A stretch of DNA of 64,000 nt from Cyprinodon diabolis (taxonomy: Eukaryota; Chordata; Actinopteri; Cyprinodontiformes; Cyprinodontidae): assembly GCA_030533445.1 (NCBI GenBank), contig CM060065.1:806001-870000 (forward strand), given 5' to 3'. The position numbers were made by a program, and so were the translations under genes. Shown piece after piece: positions 1 to 13,826 of the stretch (within the stretch, counting starts at the first letter, position 1; each line of letters begins with the position of its first letter). A model generated the notes under the pieces. It had not been told where the DNA came from and made no database searches. It saw nothing but the letters and a program-made list of their open reading frames with translations.

Positions 1-3000
1 CCTGGACGTAGAGAACAGACTAGACATAGAGAACAAACTGGATGTTGAGAACAGCCTGGATGTAAAGAACAGACTGGATGTAGAGAACAGACTGGATGTA
101 GAGAACAAACTGGATGTAGAGAACAAACTGGATGTAGAGAACAGACTGGATGTAGAGAACAGACTGGATGTAGAGAACAAACTGGATGTTGAGAACAGCG
201 TGGATGTTGAGAACAGACTGGATGTAGAGAACAAACTGGATGTAGAGAGCAGTCTGGATGTAGAAAACAGAGTGGATGTAAAGAACAGACTGGATGTAGA
301 GAACAAACTGGATGTGGAGAACAGACTGGACGTAGAGAGCAGTCTGGATGTAGAGAACAGACTGTATGTAGGGAACAGACTGGACGTAAAGAACAGACTG
401 GACGTAGAGAATGGACTTGATGTAGAGAACAGACTGGACGTAGAGAACAGTCTGGATGTAGAGAACGGACTTGATGTAGAGAACAGACTGGACGTAGAGA
501 ACAGACTGGATGTAGAGAACAGACTGGACGTAAAGAACAGTCTGAATGTAGAGAACGGACTTGATGTAGAGAACAGACTGGATGTAGAAACAGTCTGGAT
601 GTAGAAACGGTCTGGATGTAGAGAACAGACTGGACGTAGAGAACAGTCTGAATGTAGAGAACGGACTTGATGTAGAGAACAGACTGTATGTAGAGAACGG
701 ACTGGATGTAGAGAACAATCTGGATGTAGAGAACGGACTTGATGTAGAGAACAGACTGGACGTAGAGAACAGTCTGGATGTAGAGAACGGACTTGATGTA
801 GAGAACAGACTGGACGTAGAGAGCAGACTGGATGTAGAGAACAGACTGGACGTAAAGAACAGTCTGAATGTAGAGAACGGATTTGATGTAGAGAACAAAC
901 TGGATGTAGAAACAGTCTGGATGTAGAAACGGTCTGGATGTAGAGAACAGACTGGACGTAGAGAACAGTCTGAATGTAGAGAACGGACTTGATGTAGAGA
1001 ACAGACTGTATGTAGAGAACGGACTGGATGTAGAGAACAATCTGGATGTAGAGAACGGACTTGATGTAGAGAACAGACTGGACGTAGAGAACAGTCTGGA
1101 TGTAGAGAACGGACTTGATGTAGAGAACAGACTGGACGTAGAGAGCAGTATGGATGTAGAGAACAGGCTAGATGGAGAGAACAGACTAGATATAGAGAAC
1201 AGACTGGATATAGAGAACAGTCTGGATCTAAAGAACACACTGGATGTAGAGAGCAGTCTGGATGTAGAGAACAGACTGGACGTAGAGAACAGTCTGAATG
1301 TAGAGAACGGACTTGATGTAGAGAACAGACTGTATGTAGAGAACGGACTGGATGTAGAGAACAATCTGGATGTAGAGAACGGACTTGATGTAGAGAACAG
1401 ACTGGACGTAGAGAACAGTCTGGATGTAGACAACGGACTTGATGTAGAGAACAGACTGGACGTAGAGAGCAGTATGGATGTAGAGAACAGGCTAGATGGA
1501 GAGAACAGACTAGATATAGAGAACAGACTGGATATAGAGAACAGTCTGGATCTAAAGAACACACTGGATGTAGAGAGCAGTCTGCATGTAGAGAACAGAC
1601 TGGATGTAGAGAGCAGTCTGGATGTAGAGAAGAGACTTGATGTAGAGAACAGACTGGACGTAGAGAGCAGTATGGATGTAGAGAACAGGCTAGATGGAGA
1701 GAACAGACTAGATATAGAGAACAGACTGGATATAGAGAACAGTCTGGATCTAAAGAACACACTGGATGTAGAGAGCAGTCTGGATGTAGAGAACAGACTG
1801 GATGTAGAGAGCAGTCTGGATGTAGAGAACAGACTGGGTGTAGAGAACAGACTGGATGTAAAGAACAGTCTGGACGTAAAGAACAGTCTGGATGTAGAGA
1901 ACGGACAGGATGTAGAAACAGTCTGGATGTAGAAACGGTCTGGATGTAGAGAACAGACTTGATGTAGAGAACAGTCTGGATGTAGAGAACGGACTTGATG
2001 TAGAGAACAGACTGGATGTAGAAACAGTCTGGATGTAGAAACGGTCTGGATGTAGAGAACAGACTGGACGTAGAGAACAGTCTGGATGTAGAGAACGGAC
2101 TTGATGTAGAGAACAGACTGGACGTAAATAGCAGTATGGATGTAGAGAACAGTCTGGATGTAGAGAACAGTCTGGATGTAGAGAACAGACTGCATGTAGA
2201 GAACAAACTGGATGTAGAGAACAAACTGGATGTAGAGAACAGACTGGATAAGAACAGACTGGATGTAGAGAGCAGACTGGATGTTGAGAACAGTCTGGAT
2301 GTAGAGAACAAACTGGACGTAGAGAACAGCCTGGACATAGAGAACAGACTGAATGTAGAGAACAGGCTAGATGGAGAGAACAGACTGGATGTAGAGAACA
2401 GTTTGGATCTAAAGAACACACTGGATGTAGAGAGCAGTCTGGATGTAGAGAACAGACTGGATGTAGAGAACAGACTGGACGTAGAGAAGAGTCTGGACGT
2501 AGACAACAGACTGGACGTAGAGAACAGACTGGATGTAGAGAACAAACTGGACGTAGTGAACAGTCTGGACATAGAGAACAGACTGAATGTAGAGAACAGG
2601 CTAGATGGAGATAACAGACTGGATGTATAGAACAGTTTGGATCTAAAGAACACACTGGATGTAGAGAACAGACTGGATGTAGAGAACAAACTGGATGTGG
2701 AGAACAGACTGGACGTAGAGAGCAGTCTGGATGTAGAGAACAGACTGGATGTAGGGAACAGACTGGACGTAAAGAACAGACTGGACGTAGAGAATGGACT
2801 TGATGTAGAGAACAGACTGGACGTAGAGAACAGTTTGGATGTAGAGAACGGACTTGATGTAGAGAACAGACTGGACGTAGAGAACAGACTGGATGTAGAG
2901 AAGAGACTGGACGTAAAGAACAGTCTGAATGTAGAGAACGGACTTGATGTAGAGAACAGACTGGATGTAGAAACAATCTGGATGTAGAAACGGTCTGGAT

Positions 3001-6000
3001 GTAGAGAACAGACTGGACGTAGAGAACAGTCTGAATGTAGAGAACAGACTTGATGTAGAGAACAGACTGTATGTAGAGAACGGACTGGATGTAGAGAACA
3101 ATCTGGATGTAGAGAACGGACTTGATGTAGAGAACAGACTGGACGTAGAGAACAGTCTGGATGTAGAGAACGGACTTGATGTAGAGAACAGACTGGACGT
3201 AGAGAACAGACTGGACGTAGAGAACAGTCTGGATGTAGAGAACGGACTTGATGTAGAGAACAGACTGGACGTAGCGAGCAGTATGGATGTAGAGAACAGG
3301 CTAGATGGAGAGAACAGACTAGATATAAAGAACAGACTGGATATAGAGAACAGTCTGGATCTAAAGAACACACTGGATGTAGAGAGCAGTCTGGATGTAG
3401 AGAACAGACTGGATGTAGAGAGCAGTCTGGATGTAGAGAAGAGACTTGATGTAGAGAACAGACTGGACGTAAAGAACAGTCTGGACGTAAAGAACAGTCT
3501 GGATGTAGAGAACGGACTGGATGTAGAAACAGTCTGGATGTAGAAACGGTCTGGATGTAGAGAACAGACTGGATGTAGAGAACAGTCTGGATGTAGAGAA
3601 CGGACTTGATGTAGAGAACAGACTGGATGTAGAAACAGTCTGGATGTAGAAACGGTCTGGATGTAGAGAACAGACTGGACGGAGAGAACAGTCTGGATGT
3701 AGAGAACGGACTTGATGTAGAGAACAGACTGGACGTAAAGAGCAGTATGGATGTAGAGAACAGGCTGGACGTAGAGAACAGTCTGGATGTAGAGAACAGA
3801 CTGGATGTAGAGAACAGACTGGATGTAGAGAACAAACTGGATGTAGAGAACAGACTGGATGTAAAAAACAGACTGGATGTTGAGAACAGTCTGGATGTAG
3901 AGAACAAACTGGACGTAGAGAACAGCTTGGACATAGAGAACAGACTGAATGTAGAGAACAGGCTAGATGGAGAGAACAGACTGGATGTAGAGAACAGTTT
4001 GGATCTAAAGAACACACTGGATGTAGAGAACAGACTGGATGTAGAGAACAAACTGGACGTAGAGAGCAGTCTGGATGTAGAGAACAGACTGGATGTAGAG
4101 AACAGTTTGGATCTAAAGAACACACTGGATGTAGAGAACAGACTGGATGTAGAGAACAAACTGGACGTAGACAACAGACTGGACGTAGAGAACAGACTGG
4201 ATGTAGAGAACAAACTGGACGTAGAGAACAGTCTGGACATAGAGAACAGACCGAATGTAGAGAACAGGCTAGATGGAGAGAACAGACTGGATGTAGAGAA
4301 CAGTTTGGATCTAAAGAACACACTGGATGTAGAGAACAGACTGGATGTAGAGAACAGACTGGATGTAGAGAACAAACTGGAAGAAGAGAGCAGTCTGGAT
4401 GTAGAGAACAGACTGGATGTGGAGAACAGACTGGACGTAGAGAGCAGTCTGGATGTAGAGAACAGACTGGATGTTGAGAACAGTCTGGATGTAGAGAACA
4501 AACTGGACGTAGAGAGCAGTCTGGATGTAGAGAACAGACTGGATGTAGGGAACAGACTGGACGTAAAGAACAGACTGGACGTAGAGAACGGACTTGATGT
4601 AGAGAACAAACTGGACGTAGAGAGCAGTCTGGATGTAGAGAGCAGAATGGATGTTGAGAACAGTCTGGATGTAGAGAACAAACTGGACGTAGAGAACAGT
4701 CTGGACATAGAGAACAGACTGAATATAGAGAACAGGCTACATGGAGAGAACAGACTGGATGTAGAGAACAGTTTGGATCTAAAGAACACACTGGATGTAG
4801 AGAACAGACTGGAAGTAGAGAACAAACTGGAAGTAGAGAGCAGTCTGGATGTAGAGAACAAACTGGATGTTGAGAACATTCTGGATGTAGAGAACAGACT
4901 AGATGTAGAGAACAAACTGGATGTAGAGAACAAACTGGACATAGAGAGCAGTATGGATGTAGAGAACGGGCTAGATGGAGAGAACAGACTAGATATAGAG
5001 AACAGACTGAATATAGAGAACAGTCTGGATCTAAAAAACACACTGGATGTAGAGAGCAGTCTGGATGTAGAGAACGGACTTGATGTAGAGAACAGACTGG
5101 ACGTAAAGAGCAGTATGGATGTAGAGAACAGGCTGGACGTAGAGAACAGTCTGGATGTAGAGAACAGACTGGATGTAGAGAACAGACTGGATGTAGAGAA
5201 CAAACTGGATGTAGAGAACAGACTGGATGTAAAAAACAGACTGGATGTAGAGAGCAGACTGGATGTTGAGAACAGTCTGGATGTAGAGAACAAACTGGAC
5301 GTAGAGAACAGCTTGGACATAGAGAACAGACTGAATGTAGAGAACAGGCTAGATGGAGAGAACAGACTGGATGTAGAGAACAGTTTGGATCTAAAGAACA
5401 CACTGGATGTAGAGAACAGACTGGATGTAGAGAACAAACTGGACGTAGAGAGCAGTCTGGATGTAGAGAACAGACTGGATGTAGAGAACAGACTGGACGT
5501 AGAGAAGAGTCTGGACGTAGACAACAGACTGGATGTAGAGAACAGACTGGATGTAGAGAACAAACTGGACGTAGAGAACAGCTTGGACATAGAGAACAGA
5601 CTGAATGTAGAGAACAGGCTAGATGGAGAGAAGAGACTGGATGTAGAGAACAGTTTGGATCTAAAGAACACACTGGATGTAGAGAACAGACTGGATGTAG
5701 AGAACAAACTGGAAGAAGAGAGCAGTCTGGATGTAGAGAACAGACTGGATGTGGAGAACAGACTGGACGTAGAGAGCAGTCTGGATGTAGAGAACAGACT
5801 GGATGTTGAGAACAGTCTGGATGTAGAGAACAAACTGGACGTAGAGAGCAGTCTGGATGTAGAGAACAGACTGGATGTAGGGAACAGACTGGACGTAAAG
5901 AACAGACTGGACGTAGAGAACGGACTTGATGTAGAGAACAAACTGGACGTAGAGAGCAGTATGGATGTAGAGAACGGGCTAGATGGAGAGAACAGACTAG

Positions 6001-6317
6001 ATATAGAGAACAGACTGGATATAGAGAACAGTCTGGATCTAAAAAACACACTGGATGTAGAGAGCAGTCTGGATGTAGAGAACAGACTGGATGTAGAGAA
6101 CAGTCTGGATGTAGAGAACGGACTTGATGTAGAGAACAGACTGGATGTAGAAAAAGTCTGGATGTAGAAACGGTCTGGATGTAGAGAACAGACTAGACGT
6201 AGAGAACAGTCTAGATGTAGAGAACGGACTTGATGTAGAGAACAGACTGGATGTAGAGAACGGACTGGATGTAGAGAACAATCTGGATGTAGAAAACAGC
6301 CTGGATATAGACAACAA

Positions 6318-9300
6318 CCTGGACGTAGAGAACAGACTAGACATAGAGAACAAACTGGATGTTGAGAACAGCCTGGATGTAAAGAACAGACTGGATGTAG
6401 AGAACAGACTGGATGTAGAGAACAAACTGGATGTAGAGAACAAACTGGATGTAGAGAACAGACTGGATGTAGAGAACAGACTGGATGTAGAGAACAAACT
6501 GGATGTTGAGAACAGCCTGGATGTTGAGAACAGACTGGATGTAGAGAACAAACTGGATGTAGAGAGCAGTCTGGATGTAGAAAACAGAGTGGATGTAAAG
6601 AACAGACCGGATGTAGAGAACAAACTGGATGTGGAGAACAGACTGGACGTAGAGAGCAGTCTGGATGTAGAGAACAGACTGTATGTAGGGAACAGACTGG
6701 ACGTAAAGAACAGACTGGACGTAGAGAATGGACTTGATGTAGAGAACAGACTGGACGTAGAGAACAGTCTGGATGTAGAGAACGGACTTGATGTAGAGAA
6801 CAGACTGGACGTAGAGAACAGACTGGATGTAGAGAACAGACTGGACGTAAAGAACAGTCTGAATGTAGAGAACGGACTTGATGTAGAGAACAGACTGGAT
6901 GTAGAAACAGTCTGGATGTAGAAACGGTCTGGATGTAGAGAACAGACTGGACGTAGAGAACAGTCTGAATGTAGAGAACGGACTTGATGTAGAGAACAGA
7001 CTGTATGTAGAGAACGGACTGGATGTAGAGAACAATCTGGATGTAGAGAACGGACTTGATGTAGAGAACAGACTGGACGTAGAGAACAGTCTGGATGTAG
7101 AGAACGGACTTGATGTAGAGAACAGACTGGACGTAGAGAGCAGACTGGATGTAGAGAACAGACTGGACGTAAAGAACAGTCTGAATGTAGAGAACGGACT
7201 TGATGTAGAGAACAGACTGGATGTAGAAACAGTCTGGATGTAGAAACGGTCTGGATGTAGAGAACAGACTGGACGTAGAGAACAGTCTGAATGTAGAGAA
7301 CGGACTTGATGTAGAGAACAGACTGTATGTAGAGAACGGACTGGATGTAGAGAACAATCTGGATGTAGAGAACGGACTTGATGTAGAGAACAGACTGGAC
7401 GTAGAGAACAGTCTGGATGTAGAGAACGGACTTGATGTAGAGAACAGACTGGACGTAGAGAGCAGTATGGATGTAGAGAACAGGCTAGATGGAGAGAACA
7501 GACTAGATATAGAGAACAGACTGGATATAGAGAACAGTCTGGATCTAAAGAACACACTGGATGTAGAGAGCAGTCTGCATGTAGAGAACAGACTGGATGT
7601 AGAGAGCAGTCTGGATGTAGAGAAGAGACTTGATGTAGAGAACAGACTGGACGTAGAGAGCAGTATGGATGTAGAGAACAGGCTAGATGGAGAGAACAGA
7701 CTAGATATAGAGAACAGACTGGATATAGAGAACAGTCTGGATCTAAAGAACACACTGGATGTAGAGAGCAGTCTGGATGTAGAGAACAGACTGGACGTAG
7801 AGAACAGTCTGAATGTAGAGAACGGACTTGATGTAGAGAACAGACTGTATGTAGAGACGGGCTGGATGTAGAGAACAATCTGGATGTAGAGAACGGACTT
7901 GATGTAGAGAACAGACTGGACGTAGAGAACAGTCTGGATGTAGACAACGGACTTGATGTAGAGAACAGACTGGACGTAGAGAGCAGTATGGATGTAGAGA
8001 ACAGGCTAGATGGAGAGAACAGACTAGATATAGAGAACAGACTGGATATAGAGAACAGTCTGGATCTAAAGAACACACTGGATGTAGAGAGCAGTCTGCA
8101 TGTAGAGAACAGACTGGATGTAGAGAGCAGTCTGGATGTAGAGAAGAGACTTGATGTAGAGAACAGACTGGACGTAGAGAGCAGTATGGATGTAGAGAAC
8201 AGGCTAGATGGAGAGAACAGACTAGATATAGAGAACAGACTGGATATAGAGAACAGTCTGGATCTAAAGAACACACTGGATGTAGAGAGCAGTCTGGATG
8301 TAGAGAACAGACTGGATGTAGAGAGCAGTCTGGATGTAGAGAACAGACTGGATGTAGAGAACAGACTGGATGTAAAGAACAGTCTGGACGTAAAGAACAG
8401 TCTGGATGTAGAGAACGGACAGGATGTAGAAACAGTCTGGATGTAGAAACGGTCTGGATGTAGAGAACAGACTTGATGTAGAGAACAGTCTGGATGTAGA
8501 GAACGGACTTGATGTAGAGAACAGACTGGATGTAGAAACAGTCTGGATGTAGAAACGGTCTGGATGTAGAGAACAGACTGGACGTAGAGAACAGTCTGGA
8601 TGTAGAGAACGGACTTGATGTAGAGAACAGACTGGACGTAAATAGCAGTATGGATGTAGAGAACAGTCTGGATGTAGAGAACAGTCTGGATGTAGAGAAC
8701 AGACTGCATGTAGAGAACAAACTGGATGTAGAGAACAAACTGGATGTAGAGAACAGACTGGATAAGAACAGACTGGATGTAGAGAGCAGACTGGATGTTG
8801 AGAACAGTCTGGATGTAGAGAACAAACTGGACGTAGAGAACAGCCTGGACATAGAGAACAGACTGAATGTAGAGAACAGGCTAGATGGAGAGAACAGACT
8901 GGATGTAGAGAACAGTTTGGATCTAAAGAACACACTGGATGTAGAGAGCAGTCTGGATGTAGAGAACAGACTGGATGTAGAGAACAGACTGGACGTAGAG
9001 AAGAGTCTGGACGTAGACAACAGACTGGACGTAGAGAACAGACTGGATATAGAGAACAAACTGGACGTAGTGAACAGTCTGGACATAGAGAACAGACTGA
9101 ATGTAGAGAACAGGCTAGATGGAGATAACAGACTGGATGTATAGAACAGTTTGGATCTAAAGAACACACTGGATGTAGAGAACAGACTGGATGTAGAGAA
9201 CAAACTGGATGTGGAGAACAGACTGGACGTAGAGAGCAGTCTGGATGTAGAGAACAGACTGGATGTAGGGAACAGACTGGACGTAAAGAACAGACTGGAC

Positions 9301-12300
9301 GTAGAGAATGGACTTGATGTAGAGAACAGACTGGACGTAGAGAACAGTTTGGATGTAGAGAACGGACTTGATGTAGAGAACAGACTGGACGTAGAGAACA
9401 GACTGGATGTAGAGAAGAGACTGGACGTAAAGAACAGTCTGAATGTAGAGAACGGACTTGATGTAGAGAACAGACTGGATGTAGAAACAATCTGGATGTA
9501 GAAACGGTCTGGATGTAGAGAACAGACTGGACGTAGAGAACAGTCTGAATGTAGAGAACAGACTTGATGTAGAGAACAGACTGTATGTAGAGAACGGACT
9601 GGATGTAGAGAACAATCTGGATGTAGAGAACGGACTTGATGTAGAGAACAGACTGGACGTAGAGAACAGTCTGGATGTAGAGAACGGACTTGATGTAGAG
9701 AACAGACTGGACGTAGAGAACAGACTGGACGTAGAGAACAGTCTGGATGTAGAGAACGGACTTGATGTAGAGAACAGACTGGACGTAGAGAGCAGTATGG
9801 ATGTAGAGAACAGGCTAGATGGAGAGAACAGACTAGATATAGAGAACAGACTGGATATAGAGAACAGTCTGGATCTAAAGAACACACTGGATGTAGAGAG
9901 CAGTCTGGATGTAGAGAACAGACTGGATGTAGAGAGCAGTCTGGATGTAGAGAAGAGACTTGATGTAGAGAACAGACTGGACGTAAAGAACAGTCTGGAC
10001 GTAAAGAACAGTCTGGATGTAGAGAACGGACTGGATGTAGAAACAGTCTGGATGTAGAAACGGTCTGGATGTAGAGAACAGACTGGATGTAGAGAACAGT
10101 CTGGATGTAGAGAACGGACTTGATGTAGAGAACAGACTGGATGTAGAAACAGTCTGGATGTAGAAACGGTCTGGATGTAGAGAACAGACTGGACGGAGAG
10201 AACAGTCTGGATGTAGAGAACGGACTTGATGTAGAGAACAGACTGGACGTAAAGAGCAGTATGGATGTAGAGAACAGGCTGGACGTAGAGAACAGTCTGG
10301 ATGTAGAGAACAGACTGGATGTAGAGAACAGACTGGATGTAGAGAACAGACTGGATGTAAAAAACAGACTGGATGTTGAGAACAGTCTGGATGTAGAGAA
10401 CAAACTGGACGTAGAGAACAGCTTGGACATAGAGAACAGACTGAATGTAGAGAACAGGCTAGATGGAGAGAACAGACTGGATGTATAGAACAGTTTGGAT
10501 CTAAAGAACACACTGGATGTAGAGAACAGACTGGATGTAGAGAACAAACTGGAAATAGAGAGCAGTCTGGATGTAGAGAACAGACTGGATGTAGAGAACA
10601 GTTTGGATCTAAAGAACACACTGGATGTAGAGAACAGACTGGATGTAGAGAACAAACTGGACGTAGACAACAGACTGGACGTAGAGAACAGACTGGATGT
10701 AGAGAACAAACTGGACGTAGAGAACAGTCTGGACATAGAGAACAGACCGAATGTAGAGAACAGGCTAGATGGAGAGAACAGACTGGATGTAGAGAACAGT
10801 TTGGATCTAAAGAACACACTGGATGTAGAGAACAGACTGGATGTAGAGAACAAACTGGAAGAAGAGAGCAGTCTGGATGTAGAGAACAGACTGGATGTGG
10901 AGAACAGACTGGACGTAGAGAGCAGTCTGGATGTAGAGAACAGACTGGATGTTGAGAACAGTCTGGATGTAGAGAACAAACTGGACGTAGAGAGCAGTCT
11001 GGATGTAGAGAACAGACTGGATGTAGGGAACAGACTGGACGTAAAGAACAGACTGGACGTAGAGAACGGACTTGATGTAGAGAACAAACTGGACGTAGAG
11101 AGCAGTCTGGATGTAGAGAGCAGAATGGATGTTGAGAACAGTCTGGATGTAGAGAACAAACTGGACATAGAGAACAGTCTGGACATAGAGAACAGACTGA
11201 ATATAGAGAACAGGCTACATGGAGAGAACAGACTGGATGTAGAGAACAGTTTGGATCTAAAGAACACACTGGATGTAGAGAACAGACTGGAAGTAGAGAA
11301 CAAACTGGAAGTAGAGAGCAGTCTGGATGTAGAGAACAAACTGGATGTTGAGAACATTCTGGATGTAGAGAACAGACTGGATGTAGAGAACAAACTGGAT
11401 GTAGAGAACAAACTGGACATAGAGAGCAGTATGGATGTAGAGAACGGGCTAGATGGAGAGAACAGACTAGATATAGAGAACAGACTGAATATAGAGAACA
11501 GTCTGGATCTAAAAAACACACTGGATGTAGAGAGCAGTCTGGATGTAGAGAACGGACTTGATGTAGAGAACAGACTGGATGTAGAAAAAGTCTGGATGTA
11601 GAAACGGTCTGGATGTAGAGAACAGACTGGACGTAGAGAACAGTCTAGATGTAGAGAACGGACTTGATGTAGAGAACAGACTGGATGTAGAGAACGGACT
11701 GGATGTAGAGAACAATCTGGATGTAGAAAACAGCCTGGATATAGACAACAACCTGGACGTAGAGAACAGTCTAGACATAGAGAACAAACTGGATGTTGAG
11801 AACAGCCTGGATGTAGAGAACAGACTGGATGTAGAGAACAGACTGGATGTAGAGAACAAACTGGATGTAGAGAACAAACTGGATGTAGAGAACAGACTGG
11901 ATGTAGAGAACAAACTGGATGTTGAGAACAGCCTGGATGTTGAGAACAGACTGGATGTAGAGAACAAACTGGATGTAGAGAACAGTCTAGACATAGAGAA
12001 CAAACTGGATGTTGAGAACAGACTGGATGTAGAGAACAGACTGGATGTAGAGAACAAACTGGATGTAGAGAACAAACTGGATGTAGAGAACAGACTGGAT
12101 GTAGAGAACAGCCTGGATGTTGAGAACAGCCTGGATGTTGAGAACAGACTGGATGTAGAGAACAAACTGGATGTAGAGAGCAGTCTGGATGTAGAAAACA
12201 GAGTGGATGTAAAGAACAGACTGGATGTAGAGAGCAGACCGGATGTTGAGAACAGTCTGGATTTAGAGAACAAACTGGACATAGAGAACAGTCTGGACAT

Positions 12301-12850
12301 AGAGAACAGACTGAATGTAGAGAACAGGCTAGATGGAGAGAACAGACTGGATGTAGAGAACAGTTTGGATCTAAAGAACACACTGGATGTAGAGAACAGA
12401 CTGGATGTAAAGAACAAACTGGAAGTACAGAACAGTCTGGATGTAGAGAACGGACTTGATGTAGAGAACACACTGGATGTAGAGAACAAACTGGATGTAG
12501 AAACAGTCTGGATGTAGAGAACAGACTGGATGTAGAGAACAAACTGGATGTAGAGAACAAACTGGACATAGAGAGCAGTATGGATGTAGAGAACGGGCTA
12601 GATGGAGAGAACAGACTAGATATAGAGAACAGACTGGATATAGAGAACAGTCTGGATCTAAAAAACACACTGGATGTAGAGAGTAGTCTGGATGTAGAGA
12701 ACAGACTGGATGTAGAGAACAGTCTGGATGTAGAGAACGGACTTGATGTAGAGAACAGACTGGATGTAGAAAAAGTCTGGATGTAGAAACGGTCTGGATG
12801 TAGAGAACAGACTGGACGTAGAGAACAGTCTAGATGTAGAGAACGGACTT
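6318..12850. repeat. Second higher-order copy within array 1 (about 6.3-6.5 kb period)
   Basis: Landmark variants in the first 6.3 kb recur downstream in the same order. The first bases of the window reappear at 6318 (offset 6317). Variant blocks at 1750, 2136, 2637, 3283 and 3747 reappear at 8264, 8650, 9151, 9797 and 10261, all at offset 6514. The change in offset implies about 197 bp of extra units gained between the landmarks. The right-hand copy is rearranged after about 10.5 kb. I infer segmental duplication of a block of several hundred units followed by local gains and losses. The right boundary is approximate. Confidence 0.85.
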
Positions 12851-13594
12851 GATGTAGAGAACAGACTGGATGTAGAGAACGGACTGGATGTAGAGAACAA
12901 ACTGGATGTAGAGAACAAACTGGATGTTGAGAACAGCCTGGATGTTGAGAACAGACCGGATGTAGAGAACAAACTGGATGTAGAGAGCAGTCTGGATGTA
13001 GAAAACAGCCTGGATATAGAGAACAACCTGGACGTAGAGAACAGACTAGACATAGAGAACAAACTGGATGTTGAGAACAGCCTGGATGTAGAGAACAGAC
13101 TGGATGTAGAGAACAAACTGGATGTAGAGAACAAACTGGATGTAGAGAACAGACTGGATGTAGAGAACAAACTGGATGTAGAGAACAAACTGGATGTTGA
13201 GAACAGCCTGGATGTTGAGAACAGACCGGATGTAGAGAACAAACTGGATGTAGAGAGCAGTCTGGATGTAGAAAACAGAGTGGATGTAAAGAACAGACTG
13301 GATGTAGAGAGCAGACCGGATGTTGAGAACAGTCTGGATTTAGAGAACAAACTGGACATAGAGAACAGTCTGGACATAGAGAACAGACTGAATGTAGAGA
13401 ACAGGCTAGATGGAGAGAACAGACTGGATGTAGAGAACAGTTTGGATCTAAAGAACACACTGGATGTAGAGAACAGACTGGATGTAAAGAACAAACTGGA
13501 AGTACAGAACAGTCTGGATGTAGAGAACGGACTTGATGTAGAGAACACACTGGATGTAGAGAACAAACTGGATGTAGAAACAGTCTGGATGTAG
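12203..13594. repeat. Local 1077-bp duplication inside array 1
   Basis: The variant pattern at 12203-12517 recurs at 13280-13594 with a constant 1077-bp shift, and the + strand translations of the two 315-bp stretches are identical. This is a younger duplication nested in the larger higher-order structure. 1077 is not an exact multiple of 18 (59.8 units), so a partial unit is present at the junction. Confidence 0.8.
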
Positions 13595-13826
13595 AGAACA
13601 GACTGGATGTAGAGAACAGACTGGATGTAGAAACAGTCTGGATGTAGAGAACAGACTGGACGTAGAGAACAGTCTGGATGTAGAGAACAGTCTGGATGTA
13701 GACAACAGACTGGACGTAGATAAAAGTTTGGATGTAGAGAACAGTCTGGATGTAGAGAACGGACTGGATGTAGAGAACAGTCTGGATGCAGAGAACGGGC
13801 TGGATGTAGAGAACAGCCTTGACGTA

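Larger units (their letters stand above)
1..13826. repeat. Array 1: 18-bp minisatellite, about 13.8 kb, continuing beyond the left edge
   Basis: The consensus unit is GATGTAGAGAACAGACTG with scattered substitutions (GATGTT, GACGTA, GATATA, GATCTA, AGCAGT, AACAAA, AACGGA). Dividing length by 18 gives about 770 units. The unit is about 72% purine on the + strand. Because 18 is a multiple of three, most frames stay open: one + frame reads LDVENR/LDVENS and one - frame reads STSSLF, so open frames up to 2577 codons appear on the - strand. Stops occur at recurring variant units, not at gene-like ends. Large blocks repeat at offsets of 6317 and 6514 bp. The array lies upstream of the first recognised cemip exon and is probably intronic. 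No coding role is supported. Confidence 0.97.
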
